Positions 39,850 to 53,675 of a stretch of DNA of 64,000 nt are shown piece by piece. The DNA lies in contig JAPSJS010000009.1 in assembly GCA_031178065.1 (NCBI GenBank), positions 1-64,000 of the forward strand, given 5' to 3'. Origin of the DNA: Altererythrobacter sp. (GTDB lineage Bacteria; Pseudomonadota; Alphaproteobacteria; Sphingomonadales; Sphingomonadaceae). The position numbers and the translations under genes are program-made. The notes beneath the pieces were generated by a model that worked only from the letters and a program-made list of their open reading frames with translations, made no database searches and was not told where the DNA came from. Within the stretch, counting starts at the first letter, position 1; each line of letters begins with the position of its first letter.

Positions 39850-40371
39850 ATGCAGAGACATCAAGCTACTTTGGGTACCCTGCTTCGCCGCCTCATCGAC
39901 GCGCTCGATGGTGCGGTGGAAAGTGCCTATCGTGAGGCCGGCCTCGACTTCCGGCCGCGCTACACGCCCGTCATCAGGCTGCTCCTGGACGCAGGACCAA
40001 TGCCGATCAGGGACATCGCCCGGCATGCCGCCGTCAGCCATTCTGCCTTGAGCCAGACGGTGTCACAGCTTCAGCGGGAAGGCTGGGTCGAACTGCAACC
40101 CGGCCATGACCGCCGAGAGCGTGTGGTCCATCCATCCGCCAAGACGCGCAAATTGGAACCCGCTCTCCGTAAGCGGTGGGCGATCACCGCAGCGGCCGCA
40201 GCATCTCTCGACGTCGAGCTGCCTTGCGCGCTCGAGCCGCTCCTGCGGCAAGCGCTCGAAGCGTTGGATTCCAAGCCGTTCAAGGAGCGCCTCGCTGAGG
40301 CCGCTTCGGACACCGACGGAACGCAAAAGCTACAGAGACTGTCGAACCCGCTTGCAAAAGCAAAACGATAG
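39850..40371 (+). CDS. MarR-family transcriptional regulator
   Basis: A 173-residue winged-helix protein: YTPVIRLLLDAGPMPIRDIARHAAVSHSALSQTVSQLQREGWVELQPGHDRRERVVHPSAKTRKL contains the HTH and wing, flanked by dimerisation helices. It diverges from the S41 peptidase, with a palindrome between them as the likely operator. The ligand is unknown. It is probably the regulator of the peptidase. Confidence 0.82.
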   Translation: MQRHQATLGTLLRRLIDALDGAVESAYREAGLDFRPRYTPVIRLLLDAGPMPIRDIARHAAVSHSALSQTVSQLQREGWVELQPGHDRRERVVHPSAKTRKLEPALRKRWAITAAAAASLDVELPCALEPLLRQALEALDSKPFKERLAEAASDTDGTQKLQRLSNPLAKAKR

Positions 40372-40853
40372 AGCAGGCGACGCGTCGCCGCGCCGGGCCA
40401 GAAGGCGGCGTCGAGGGCATGGGAAAGCGATCACGACCTCTTCGCTCGCGGCATTGCCGAGAAGGTCGAAGACCCCGAACTGATGCGCGAGCCGCTCAGC
40501 CAGCCGGGCGTGGTGATACGCCGGCTGCGCGGCACTGTGAGCGAGCAGATCGCCGCTCTACCGAAGAACAAACCTGCGAGAAAGCGTTCCCCCGCGCCCA
40601 GAGAGGGTGGACATGCCGGCGCGCAACCCGCCCTCACGGCCGAAGAAACGGACAGTCCCGCCGAAGCCCAAGCGAGGCCGAAAAGCGCCACACAAACGAG
40701 CGCGAGGCCCCAGCCAAGCGCCTGTCGGAACCCGAACGCGCGCGGCGTGGGCTTGAGCGCAGCCACTCCACCGAAATTTCGAAACTGCAAGTGAAGGTGA
40801 AGAAGCCCTTGGAGCCACCGCACAAAGCAACCAAAACTGGCTTGCCTCGTTAA
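40372..40853 (+). pseudogene. Frameshifted coiled-coil protein gene
   Basis: One frame gives AWESDHDLFARGIAEKVED, then PELMREPLSQPGVVIRRLRG and EQIAALPKN to a stop at 40794. A second frame from about 40660 gives RHTNEREAPAKRLSEPERA and ERSHSTEISKLQVKVKK. The two halves look like an N-terminal module plus coiled-coil tail of one protein, broken by at least one frameshift. I cannot name the family with confidence; no start codon upstream of 40372 is evident. Confidence 0.4.
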
Positions 40854-41073
40854 CGGCGCCATGGTTGACCGTTCACGGTGGGAACTGCACCGCAGCAAGC
40901 GGCTCCCAGCGAACCCTTGCTTTCAATCGTTCGTCACGACGGGCGCGCATCATCGACGGAACGGAAGTTCTCCTCCAGAGTTTATTCGCTTCTGGAAAGC
41001 GTTTCACGGCCGCCCTGCGGCCGGGCGAACTTTCCCTCGGGGGACTCTGTATGGGTGCGAGCAGTTGAGGGGC

Positions 41074-43254
41074 ATGGCCACTAATCGGATTCTCTCCCCA
41101 CCAAGTCAATTGAGTGAGTACGAGGCGCTTATGGCGGCCGCGCCGAGCGTTCTGGAGGCACTGCCGGGTGCGGTCTATCTCTGCGATGCCGAAGGTTACC
41201 TCACGCGTCACAATCTGGAAGCGGAGACGCTGTGGGGCCGCAAGCCCGCGCTGGACCGGCAGGAACGGTTCTGCGGATCGTACAAGCTCTACCTAGCCGA
41301 TGGAACGCCGCTTGCGCCCGAAGACTGCCCGATGGCAGTCGCTGTCGAGACGGGCAAGGAAACGCGCAATGGCGAAGTCGTGATCGAGCGGCCCGACGGC
41401 ACGAAGATCACGGCGCTGGTGAACATTCGGGCGCTACGCGGTCCGGACGGCGAAGTTCAAGGGGCCATCAACTGCATCCAGGACATCTCGGAGCGCAAGG
41501 CGCTCGAGGAAGAGCTCGTGCGCAGGAACCGCGACCTCGAGGATTTCTTCGACAACGGTGCCGTCGGCCTGCACATCGTCAGCGGTGACGGCACGATCGT
41601 GCGCGCCAACCGCGCAGAACTCGATTTGCTCGGCTACTCCGCCGATGAGTACATCGGACGATCAATCACGGACTTCCATGCCGATGCTCCCGTAATCGAC
41701 GACATTCTTCACCGCCTGTCGCGCGGCGACCAACTCGACCGCCATCCCGCCCGGTTGCGCGCCAAGGACGGCTCCATTCGTGAGGTGCTGATCACCTCCA
41801 ACAGCCGTATTGAGGACGGGGAGTTTGTGAACACCCGCTGCTTCACAATCGACGTGACCGACTGGCGCAAGGCTGAGCAGGCGCAACGCGAGAGCGACGA
41901 GCGCCTCGCCGCGACCCACGAGGCCGCCCCCGTGGGAATAGCGGAGGTCGACGAGCAGGGCCGCTACATTCGTGTGAACGACGCCTTGTGCAGCATTCTC
42001 GGTCGCTCGCGCGACGAAGTGCTCTCTTCGAGTTTGGTGGAAATCACGCACCCGGAGGACCGCGCTCGCGAAGCCGAGCAGTATCAGAGCCAGGTTCGCG
42101 GCGAGATCGACAGCTATTCGAGCGAGAAGCGCGCCATTCGGGGCGATGGCTCGATGGTCCATCTGGAGGTTGCAAGCTCGTCGGTCCGTGATGCGCAGGG
42201 GCGCTTCCGCTTTGGCGTGCGGATCATGCAGGACGTGACCGAGCGCAAGCGCATGCAGGAGGAGATCCGGGCGAACGAGCGTCGCTTGAGCGATTTGCTG
42301 CAAGCACTGCCGGCGGCGATCTATACGACCGACGCAGAAGGCAGGATAACCTTCTATAATCAGGCGGCCGCTGACCTCGCGGGCCGCGAGCCCGAACTGG
42401 GCGTCGACGAATGGTGCGTAACCTGGAAGCTTTTTTGGCCGGACGGAACGCCTCTGCCCCATCACGAATGCCCGATGGCCGTGGCCTTGCGAGAAGACCG
42501 GGCGGTTCGCGGCGAGGAGGCGATAGCCGAGCGTCCCGACGGAAGCAGAACGCCCTTCATCCCCTACCCGACACCGCTGCGAAACGCCGAAGGCCAGCTC
42601 ATCGGCGCAGTCAACATGCTGGTCGACATCAGCGACCGCAAGGCTGCCGAAACGCGGCAGAAGGTTCTGATCGACGAACTCAACCATCGGGTTAAAAACA
42701 CGCTGGCGACAGTGCAGTCGCTGGCCCGGCAGACCTCCCGGCATGCGCGGGACCTGCACGGGTTCGGCGAGACCTTCGAGGCGCGGCTTTTGGCTCTGGC
42801 GAGAGCGCACGATCTCCTGACGGCACGTAGCTGGACAAGCGCGCCTCTCGAGAAGCTGCTCGACGATATAGTCGCACCATACAGCGGCGATCGCGGACGC
42901 CTGCGGATGAACGGGCCGCACGTGGAGCTCGACCCTCGCACGGCGCTCTCGATGACCATGGTGCTGAGCGAACTCGCGACGAACGCGGCGAAGTACGGCG
43001 CGCTCAGCAGGCCCGCCGGCACCCTTTCGGTCGACTGGGAACTGTCGGATGACGCGGACGGCGCGCTCGAACTGACCTGGTCGGAGCGCGGAGGCCCACC
43101 GGTGCGTGCGCCGGCTCAGCAGGGCTTCGGTACGCGGCTTATCGAGCGCTGCATCCAGCGCGACTTGGGCGGGCGGCTAAATCTGCAATTTGCGGAAAGC
43201 GGCGTTGAGTGCCGGATCGAAGTCCAGCTCGGGGTGTTGGCGGCGGATGCCTGA
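41074..43254 (+). CDS. Multi-PAS HWE-type sensor histidine kinase
   Basis: Cytoplasmic sensor kinase of 726 residues with no membrane segment. Four PAS-like domains run from about residue 15 to 530, each closing with a conserved DISERK or DVTERK motif. The HWE kinase core follows: IDELNHRVKNTLATVQSLAR with phospho-acceptor H538, N box VLSELATNAAKYGALS, and GFGTRLIERCIQRDLGG. The start at 41074 (MATNRILSPP) has GAGG upstream and avoids a 71-residue Pro/Arg-rich extension. It overlaps the response-regulator gene. Confidence 0.9.
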   Translation: MATNRILSPPSQLSEYEALMAAAPSVLEALPGAVYLCDAEGYLTRHNLEAETLWGRKPALDRQERFCGSYKLYLADGTPLAPEDCPMAVAVETGKETRNGEVVIERPDGTKITALVNIRALRGPDGEVQGAINCIQDISERKALEEELVRRNRDLEDFFDNGAVGLHIVSGDGTIVRANRAELDLLGYSADEYIGRSITDFHADAPVIDDILHRLSRGDQLDRHPARLRAKDGSIREVLITSNSRIEDGEFVNTRCFTIDVTDWRKAEQAQRESDERLAATHEAAPVGIAEVDEQGRYIRVNDALCSILGRSRDEVLSSSLVEITHPEDRAREAEQYQSQVRGEIDSYSSEKRAIRGDGSMVHLEVASSSVRDAQGRFRFGVRIMQDVTERKRMQEEIRANERRLSDLLQALPAAIYTTDAEGRITFYNQAAADLAGREPELGVDEWCVTWKLFWPDGTPLPHHECPMAVALREDRAVRGEEAIAERPDGSRTPFIPYPTPLRNAEGQLIGAVNMLVDISDRKAAETRQKVLIDELNHRVKNTLATVQSLARQTSRHARDLHGFGETFEARLLALARAHDLLTARSWTSAPLEKLLDDIVAPYSGDRGRLRMNGPHVELDPRTALSMTMVLSELATNAAKYGALSRPAGTLSVDWELSDDADGALELTWSERGGPPVRAPAQQGFGTRLIERCIQRDLGGRLNLQFAESGVECRIEVQLGVLAADA

Positions 43255-43615
43255 TTTTACCGGAGTTCGCGTTCTGATCGTCGAAGACGAGGCGATTGTC
43301 GCCATGATGCTGGAGGAAATGCTCGAGGAACTCGGCTGTGAGATCGCGGCGTCGGTGGCCACCGTGGCCGGAGCCGAGCACGCCGTCCGGACAACTGATG
43401 TCGATCTCGCGCTGCTGGACGTAAATCTCTCTGCCGAGACGACAATCGACTTCGCGCGCGGATTGGCCAGACACCCGATCCCGTTCGCTTTCTGCACCGG
43501 CTACGGCAGCGCAGGTGTGCCCGAGGACCTACAAGACCGGCCCGTGCTCACGAAGCCGCTCGCGCCTTCGGAACTTCGCAAGGCGATCGAGCGCGTGCTG
43601 TCGCCGAGCGACTGA
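43247..43615 (+). CDS. Single-domain response regulator
   Basis: A 122-residue receiver domain with acidic pair VEDEA, phospho-acceptor D58 (LALLDVNLS), CTGYGS and K103 (VLTKPLA). There is no output domain, as is common for partners of HWE kinases. The start codon lies inside the kinase stop region (8-base overlap), so the two are translationally coupled and probably cognate. Confidence 0.9.
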   Translation: MPDFTGVRVLIVEDEAIVAMMLEEMLEELGCEIAASVATVAGAEHAVRTTDVDLALLDVNLSAETTIDFARGLARHPIPFAFCTGYGSAGVPEDLQDRPVLTKPLAPSELRKAIERVLSPSD

Positions 43616-43885
43616 ATATCGCGTCGAACCCCTGCCGCGTGCGCGCAGTGTCTGCCGAATGGACGAGCGCGAATCGGGCGTTCGCATAATGCGGCCCGGC
43701 TAAGCGTGCCTCTCCGGCGCCTCGGACCCGGCTCGGGCCGCATGACCCGGAACGGACGTTTAACTGATCTGAGGCCAAGACCTGCCCCGTTGTCCCTCAC
43801 GCAACACCTCTTTCCGATACAGCGATACCGTTGCCGGCATGGCCGCAGCTACCGGCGCCTCCGACATAGCACATCGGGAGCATTC
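43616..43885. other. 270-bp intergenic region before the beheaded TonB receptor
   Basis: No gene recognised. It is GC-rich sequence with no strong hairpin or repeat noted. It probably held the promoter of the truncated receptor gene at 43886. Confidence 0.4.
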
Positions 43886-44188
43886 ATGATTCGCGAAGTG
43901 CTGCTCACCACCGCCGCTCTTCCGGCATTCGAAGCACACGCGCAGGACGCGCATCCTGCCCCGATGAGCGACAGCGAAATTGTCGTGACCGGCACGCGTA
44001 CGGAGGGGCGAGCGGCGCTGGAATTGTCGGCACCCGTGGACGTTTTGGGAGGCGGAGAGGTCCTGGAGAGCGGCTACCCGGATCTCGGCCGCGCGCTCAA
44101 CATCCTCGAGCCGGGCGTGAACTTCGCACGCGCCGCAACCACCGCGACCAAAGTACCGTGTTCAAGCTATCCTCCACTACCTGAATGA
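43886..44188 (+). pseudogene. TonB-dependent receptor, N-terminal fragment only
   Basis: The signal peptide and plug start survive: MIREVLLTTAALPAFEAHA, TonB-box region EIVVTGTRTEGRAALELSAPVDVLGG, and GYPDLGRALNILEPGVNFARAATTATK. A normal receptor would continue for over 600 residues. Here the reading frame leaves the homologous sequence at about 44150 and stops at 44188. The break abuts a reverse-strand regulator fragment, so a deletion or insertion joined unrelated sequences. Confidence 0.7.
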
Positions 44189-44325
44189 GACCATCGGGAT
44201 GATCGTAATCCACCGGCAGTAGGATGAGGTTGCTGCATGCAGCGCCCACGGCACCGGCCAGTTCGCGTGACAGGATGGCAGGTTCGCTTGCCGTATCGTA
44301 GCAAGTGACGGCTGCCAGATTTTAC
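44150..44325 (-). pseudogene. Possible fragment of a LacI/PBP-like ligand-binding domain
   Basis: The minus strand can be read as LAAVTCYDTASEPAILSREL, AGAVGAACSNLILLPVDYD, HPDGLIQVVEDSLNTVL. This resembles the first part of LacI-type effector domains (VGLVYDNxSxxYxxxLxxGAxxAxxxxGxxLxVxPxDYD). No HTH or remainder is present. The similarity is recalled rather than computed, so confidence is low. Confidence 0.3.
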
Positions 44326-44472
44326 GCAGCTTTCAGCACAGCGCTGTGGCGGGCGCGGTCTTCGCATTCTTGAAGCAAGGCATCGGAACGGGGCAGCGGC
44401 GCTAAAGCGAGGAGCAGTATTGTGAGGAAGGGGAAAAACTACGACTTCTCGCGCGGCGCCAAGGCATCGAGG

Positions 44473-45591
44473 CTACCGGCGAGTCCCTATCGATTTGTCC
44501 GCACCCGCCGGACCGGTCGAGCGGCGCACTACAAGCTCTCCTTCCATCTGCAAGGGCTCGGATGGTGGAGCGTGGGTGCGGGCGTCGATCAACATTTCCA
44601 CAGCACGGCTGACGGTCGCCGCGATCGGCTGTTCGATTGCGGTCAGCGGCGGATCGGTGAAGCGCACTACCGGCGAGTTGTCGAAGCTGATCAGCGACAA
44701 GTCCTCAGGTACGGCTAGGCCTCGCTCGCGTGCAACCTGTAGTGTGGCCAGCGCCATCTGGTCGTTGCTGGCAATGATGGCGGTCGGATGATCCCGGCGA
44801 TCAAGCAGCGAGTTGGCCGCGGTAATACCGCTTTCAAAGCTAAAATCGCCTTTCTCGCACAAGCCATCCACGGAAAGGCCGGCGCGCTCCATCGCTTCGC
44901 ACCATCCGTCGATGCGCCAGCCTGCCAAGCTATACTCATCGGGCCCGGCAATGAACCCGATGCGCCTGTGGCCCAATCTGAGAAGATGGTCGGTCGCCAG
45001 CGCGGCGAGGTACTCGTCGCCCATCGTAATCGCTATGCCCGGGCCTTTCTCTTTCGAACCGATACGAGCGAAGGGAATGCCGCTTTCCGCCAACAGACCG
45101 GTGATCTGCAGGTTCTCCGAATGCGGCGGCGTCACGATTACCCCATCGGGCCGCAAAGCTGCGATTGCCGCGCCCAACTCTCGTTCGACATGGTCGCTGT
45201 GGGTGTCGACCAATTCAAAGATCATGCGATAACCGCGCTCGGCCGCGGTCAGCATTCCCCCCAAGAGCATCTGATCGACCCAGTCGCGTCCCTCGCGCGC
45301 GCGCCAGTCGGCTATCGTGCGGTCGCGGTCGTTGATGGCGAGGATCAAGTAGGAGCGCGACCCACTCATCCGCTGCGCTGCTATTGATGGTACGTAACCG
45401 AGCTTGTCGATACTTGCCTGGACCCGTTCCTTCATGGCTGGACGGACATTGGGGCCGTTGTTGATGACGCGGCTCACGGTCTGCAGCGACACTCCCGCAT
45501 CGGCTGCCACGTGTTTGATGGTGACCGTTTGCCGGCGCCTACCCGTTGGTACTGAACCCCGATTACCCACTGCCATTAGCGTCCCCGTCAT
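44473..45591 (-). CDS. LacI-family transcriptional regulator
   Basis: Sugar-type repressor of 372 residues. The HTH and hinge are at the N-terminus (VTIKHVAADAGVSLQTVSRVINNGPNVRPAMKERVQASIDKLGYVP). A periplasmic-binding-like effector domain follows, with LSLISFDNSPVVRFTDPPLTAIEQP. The start is at 45591, or 45576 if the second ATG is used. It is the last gene of the minus-strand halogenase/TonB locus, 18 bases after the first halogenase. The tandem palindromes at 53562-53591 are its probable operators. Confidence 0.88.
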   Translation of the reverse strand: MTGTLMAVGNRGSVPTGRRRQTVTIKHVAADAGVSLQTVSRVINNGPNVRPAMKERVQASIDKLGYVPSIAAQRMSGSRSYLILAINDRDRTIADWRAREGRDWVDQMLLGGMLTAAERGYRMIFELVDTHSDHVERELGAAIAALRPDGVIVTPPHSENLQITGLLAESGIPFARIGSKEKGPGIAITMGDEYLAALATDHLLRLGHRRIGFIAGPDEYSLAGWRIDGWCEAMERAGLSVDGLCEKGDFSFESGITAANSLLDRRDHPTAIIASNDQMALATLQVARERGLAVPEDLSLISFDNSPVVRFTDPPLTAIEQPIAATVSRAVEMLIDARTHAPPSEPLQMEGELVVRRSTGPAGADKSIGTRR

Positions 45592-45609
45592 TCACCTGCC
45601 AAGAGTGGA

Positions 45610-47112
45610 TCAGGCAACTGTCGCCTCTTCTGCTCTGCAGAACTGTGCCACATAGTCTTCGTGCTTAGGAAAGGTCTTCACTGTTTTGTTGACGTTTTCC
45701 CGCAATGAAGAAAGAAATCGTGACAGTTCCGCGTCGCTCATTTTCTTCGCGATCGGATGATGATTTTGCGGCCTGATGCCTTGGCCAAGCATGACCTGCA
45801 CCCAGCTGTTCTCGGCGAATATCTCCTCATTCTTTCGGAATACGCGGCCCGTTTCCCGGAACAGTTCGATCTTCTGGCGCAGCGTATCGGGGATTTCCAT
45901 CATGGCGCACTGCCGCCAGAACGCGCTGTCGCGCCGGTCGGTGGCCTTATAGTGCAGGATCAGGAAATCGCGCACCTGGATCACATCAGTAAGTTGCTGG
46001 TCGTTGAACTCGGCAATATCCCGTTCGCTTACCCGGCCCGCCGGCATCATCCGTATCAGCCGCACGACCGCGCGCTGGATCAAGTGGATGCTCGTAGATT
46101 CAAGGGGCTCGAGGAATCCGCTCGCGAGGCCAATGGCAACGCAGTTGCGATGCCATTGCTTGCGCCGTACGCCAGCGGTGAAAGGTATCGCACGCGGTTC
46201 GCTGATAGCCGTGCCTTCGAGCGTTGACATGAGTCGTTCGCGCGCCGCGTCTTGCGACAGGTAGCGGCTGCAGTAGACGATGCCATTCCCGCCACGGTGC
46301 TGCAGGGGAATCCGCCATTGCCAGCCTGCGTCGTGCGCGATGGCGCGGGTATAGGGCACCGGTGGTCCGGAAAGCTCCGTTTGCACCGCGATGGCACGAT
46401 CGCACGGCAGGTGTTGAGACCAATCGTCATAACCGACGTGCAGCGCGCCTTCGATGAGCAGTGCGCGAAAGCCCGTACAGTCGATGAACAGGTCACCTTC
46501 GAGCCTCTGACCATCCTCCAGACTCAACGCGGCGATGTTGCCGCTGTCGCGATCGAGGTGGACCTGCTCGATCTTGCCCTCGACGCGTTTTGCACCGGCT
46601 TTCTCGGCAATACGGCGGAGAAAGGCAGCATAGGCAGTTGCGTTAAGGTGGTAAGCATAGCTCAGGCCGTTCTTGGGAAGATGTGTGAATTTGCGCGCAT
46701 AGGCGGCAACAAATTCCCGGCAGTAGTCGCCGTAGCTCTCCGCGTAGCCCCGCTCGCACCCTTCGGCCCAGAAGTGCTGGAATCCCGCAGACCAATGATC
46801 GCGGCCCGTGGTCCCGAAGGCATGAAGGTATTTCTCTCCGTCACGCCTCCAGTTCTCGAATTCGACGCCCAGCTTGAAGGTCGCCTGCGTCTCACGCATG
46901 AAATCTGCTTCATTTACGCCGATCAAGCGATTGAACAGGATCAATGGCGGGATCGTCGCCTCCCCCACGCCGACGGTGCCAATGGCGTCGCTTTCGACCA
47001 ACGTCAGTTCGATCGCCTCGCCCATCGTATGCGCCAGCGCCGCGGCAGCCATCCAGCCTGCAGTGCCTCCACCGGCGACGACGATCCGCATAGGTGTGAA
47101 GTCGCTTCTCAT
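45610..47112 (-). CDS. Flavin-dependent tryptophan-halogenase family protein (copy 1)
   Basis: A 500-residue FAD enzyme of the PrnA/RebH fold. Dinucleotide motif GGGTAGW is at residues 14-20, the lysine corresponding to PrnA K79 is K80 (TQATFKLGVEF), the diagnostic WxWxIP is present (GWQWRIPLQ), and FLEPLESTSIH carries the expected glutamate. The substrate is unknown: homologues lie with TonB receptors rather than antibiotic genes, and acting on free tryptophan is doubtful. Its start overlaps the JmjC gene stop (ATGA). Confidence 0.88.
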   Translation of the reverse strand: MRSDFTPMRIVVAGGGTAGWMAAAALAHTMGEAIELTLVESDAIGTVGVGEATIPPLILFNRLIGVNEADFMRETQATFKLGVEFENWRRDGEKYLHAFGTTGRDHWSAGFQHFWAEGCERGYAESYGDYCREFVAAYARKFTHLPKNGLSYAYHLNATAYAAFLRRIAEKAGAKRVEGKIEQVHLDRDSGNIAALSLEDGQRLEGDLFIDCTGFRALLIEGALHVGYDDWSQHLPCDRAIAVQTELSGPPVPYTRAIAHDAGWQWRIPLQHRGGNGIVYCSRYLSQDAARERLMSTLEGTAISEPRAIPFTAGVRRKQWHRNCVAIGLASGFLEPLESTSIHLIQRAVVRLIRMMPAGRVSERDIAEFNDQQLTDVIQVRDFLILHYKATDRRDSAFWRQCAMMEIPDTLRQKIELFRETGRVFRKNEEIFAENSWVQVMLGQGIRPQNHHPIAKKMSDAELSRFLSSLRENVNKTVKTFPKHEDYVAQFCRAEEATVA

Positions 47113-48138
47113 TTGTTCAGTGTCCTGAGCAGGTAAGTCTTTATCCTGCCCGCGGTTTCGGCGGTCAGCGGGGCAAGGATGCCTCGGGCCTCTGGTGGGA
47201 TATGGTCGGTCACCTCCGGCGGATTTTCAAAGACGTAATGGTCGAACAGCTCGCGCCAGAATGCACGTTCGGGTTGTGGCAAGTCGCGCAGCGCGAGGAT
47301 AGCGTGATTGAGCGCGTCTTGAGGCTGGCCGAGAAAGCTCGGCGTGTCGCGCCACCAGTAGTTTACAAGCACATTGAAAGGGTCGAGTCCTTCGACATGG
47401 TGCCACCACATTGAGGGAATGTAGACCGCGTCCCCCGGCTCCAGTTCGACCACTTTCGCATGCTTCAACGCCTCGGCGAAACGCGGGAAGGCATCGAAGT
47501 CGGGCGCGTGGAAATCGACCAGGCTCACTGCACGACCGGCCGGCGTGTTCTCGAGCGGGCCGATGTAGAGATTGGCGAACTGCTCGGGTGGGAAGATGGT
47601 GAAGCGTCGTCGGCCAACCACACAGCAAGCCAAATTGCGAGGGAAGTCGTTGTGAGCCGCCACGCAGGTGTCGCTACCGATCCAGATGCTTTGGAGCGGT
47701 CCCCGGTCCGCGACCGGCGAGATATTTTCTTCGACCAACCCGTCGAAGAACAGCTTCATGTCGACAGAGGCGAGATAGATCGCAGGTGCTTCCGTGCGCG
47801 CTTCGTTGTCATCAAAGCCGCGAAAGATGTCAGTCAGCTTCCCGCGTGCGGTGCGGAAGTTCATCCCGAAGTCGTCGTTGTAGAACAGTCGTCCGCCGCC
47901 GCCCGGCTGACCGATGGTCACCGTAAAAGGGACCGAACGGGCACGATCCAACAGGTAACGGCGTACGGCGCGTGCGGGTGCGGACTGGAGCCCCGCCTTG
48001 ACCAGTGGCCAATCCGATACCAGTCCGCGCACCACGAATGGAGAACCGGTTTCATCAAGTATCGAAGAAAGCGCGGCACTATCGCTCGCCTCGCGCTCCG
48101 GGACTTGCTCGATGCCCGTGAAAATTGAAGAGTCGGGC

Positions 48139-48161
<23 letters not shown>
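47109..48161 (-). CDS. JmjC/cupin-like Fe(II)-oxygenase domain protein
   Basis: A 350-residue cupin_8/JmjC-type protein. The metal triad is visible as H170-x-D172 (VAAHNDFPRN) and a distal histidine at 254/255 (PSMWWHHVEG). This predicts a 2-oxoglutarate-dependent hydroxylase or demethylase. Other family landmarks are VVRGLVSDWPLVKAG and GRRRFTIFPPEQFANLYIGPL. It is sandwiched between SapC and halogenase 1 with overlaps at both ends, so the products are likely made together. Confidence 0.82.
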
Positions 48162-53512
<5,351 letters not shown>

Positions 53513-53561
53513 CTGATTCTCCTCCCGATTTCATGCGCTTCGCGGCATGCAAAATTCTTAT

Positions 53562-53591
53562 GTGAACGTTCACCTAATTGATAACGTTCAC
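53562..53591 (-). promoter_or_regulatory. Tandem LacI-type operators upstream of the TonB receptor
   Basis: GTGAACGTTCAC at 53562-53573 is a perfect 12-bp palindrome, and GATAACGTTCAC at 53580-53591 is a near copy, 18 bases centre to centre. The central CG step with flanking AA/TT is the hallmark of LacI/GalR-family sites. They lie 50-80 bases before the receptor start, so they probably overlap its promoter and bind the locus's own LacI protein. Confidence 0.75.
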
Positions 53592-53675
53592 TTCGTCAAC
53601 ATCGCCATGCTCGCGAAGAGGGCAAAACATGAGGGAAGTGTCACGCGAGGCGGCTAAGATTTACGCTTGGCGCTG

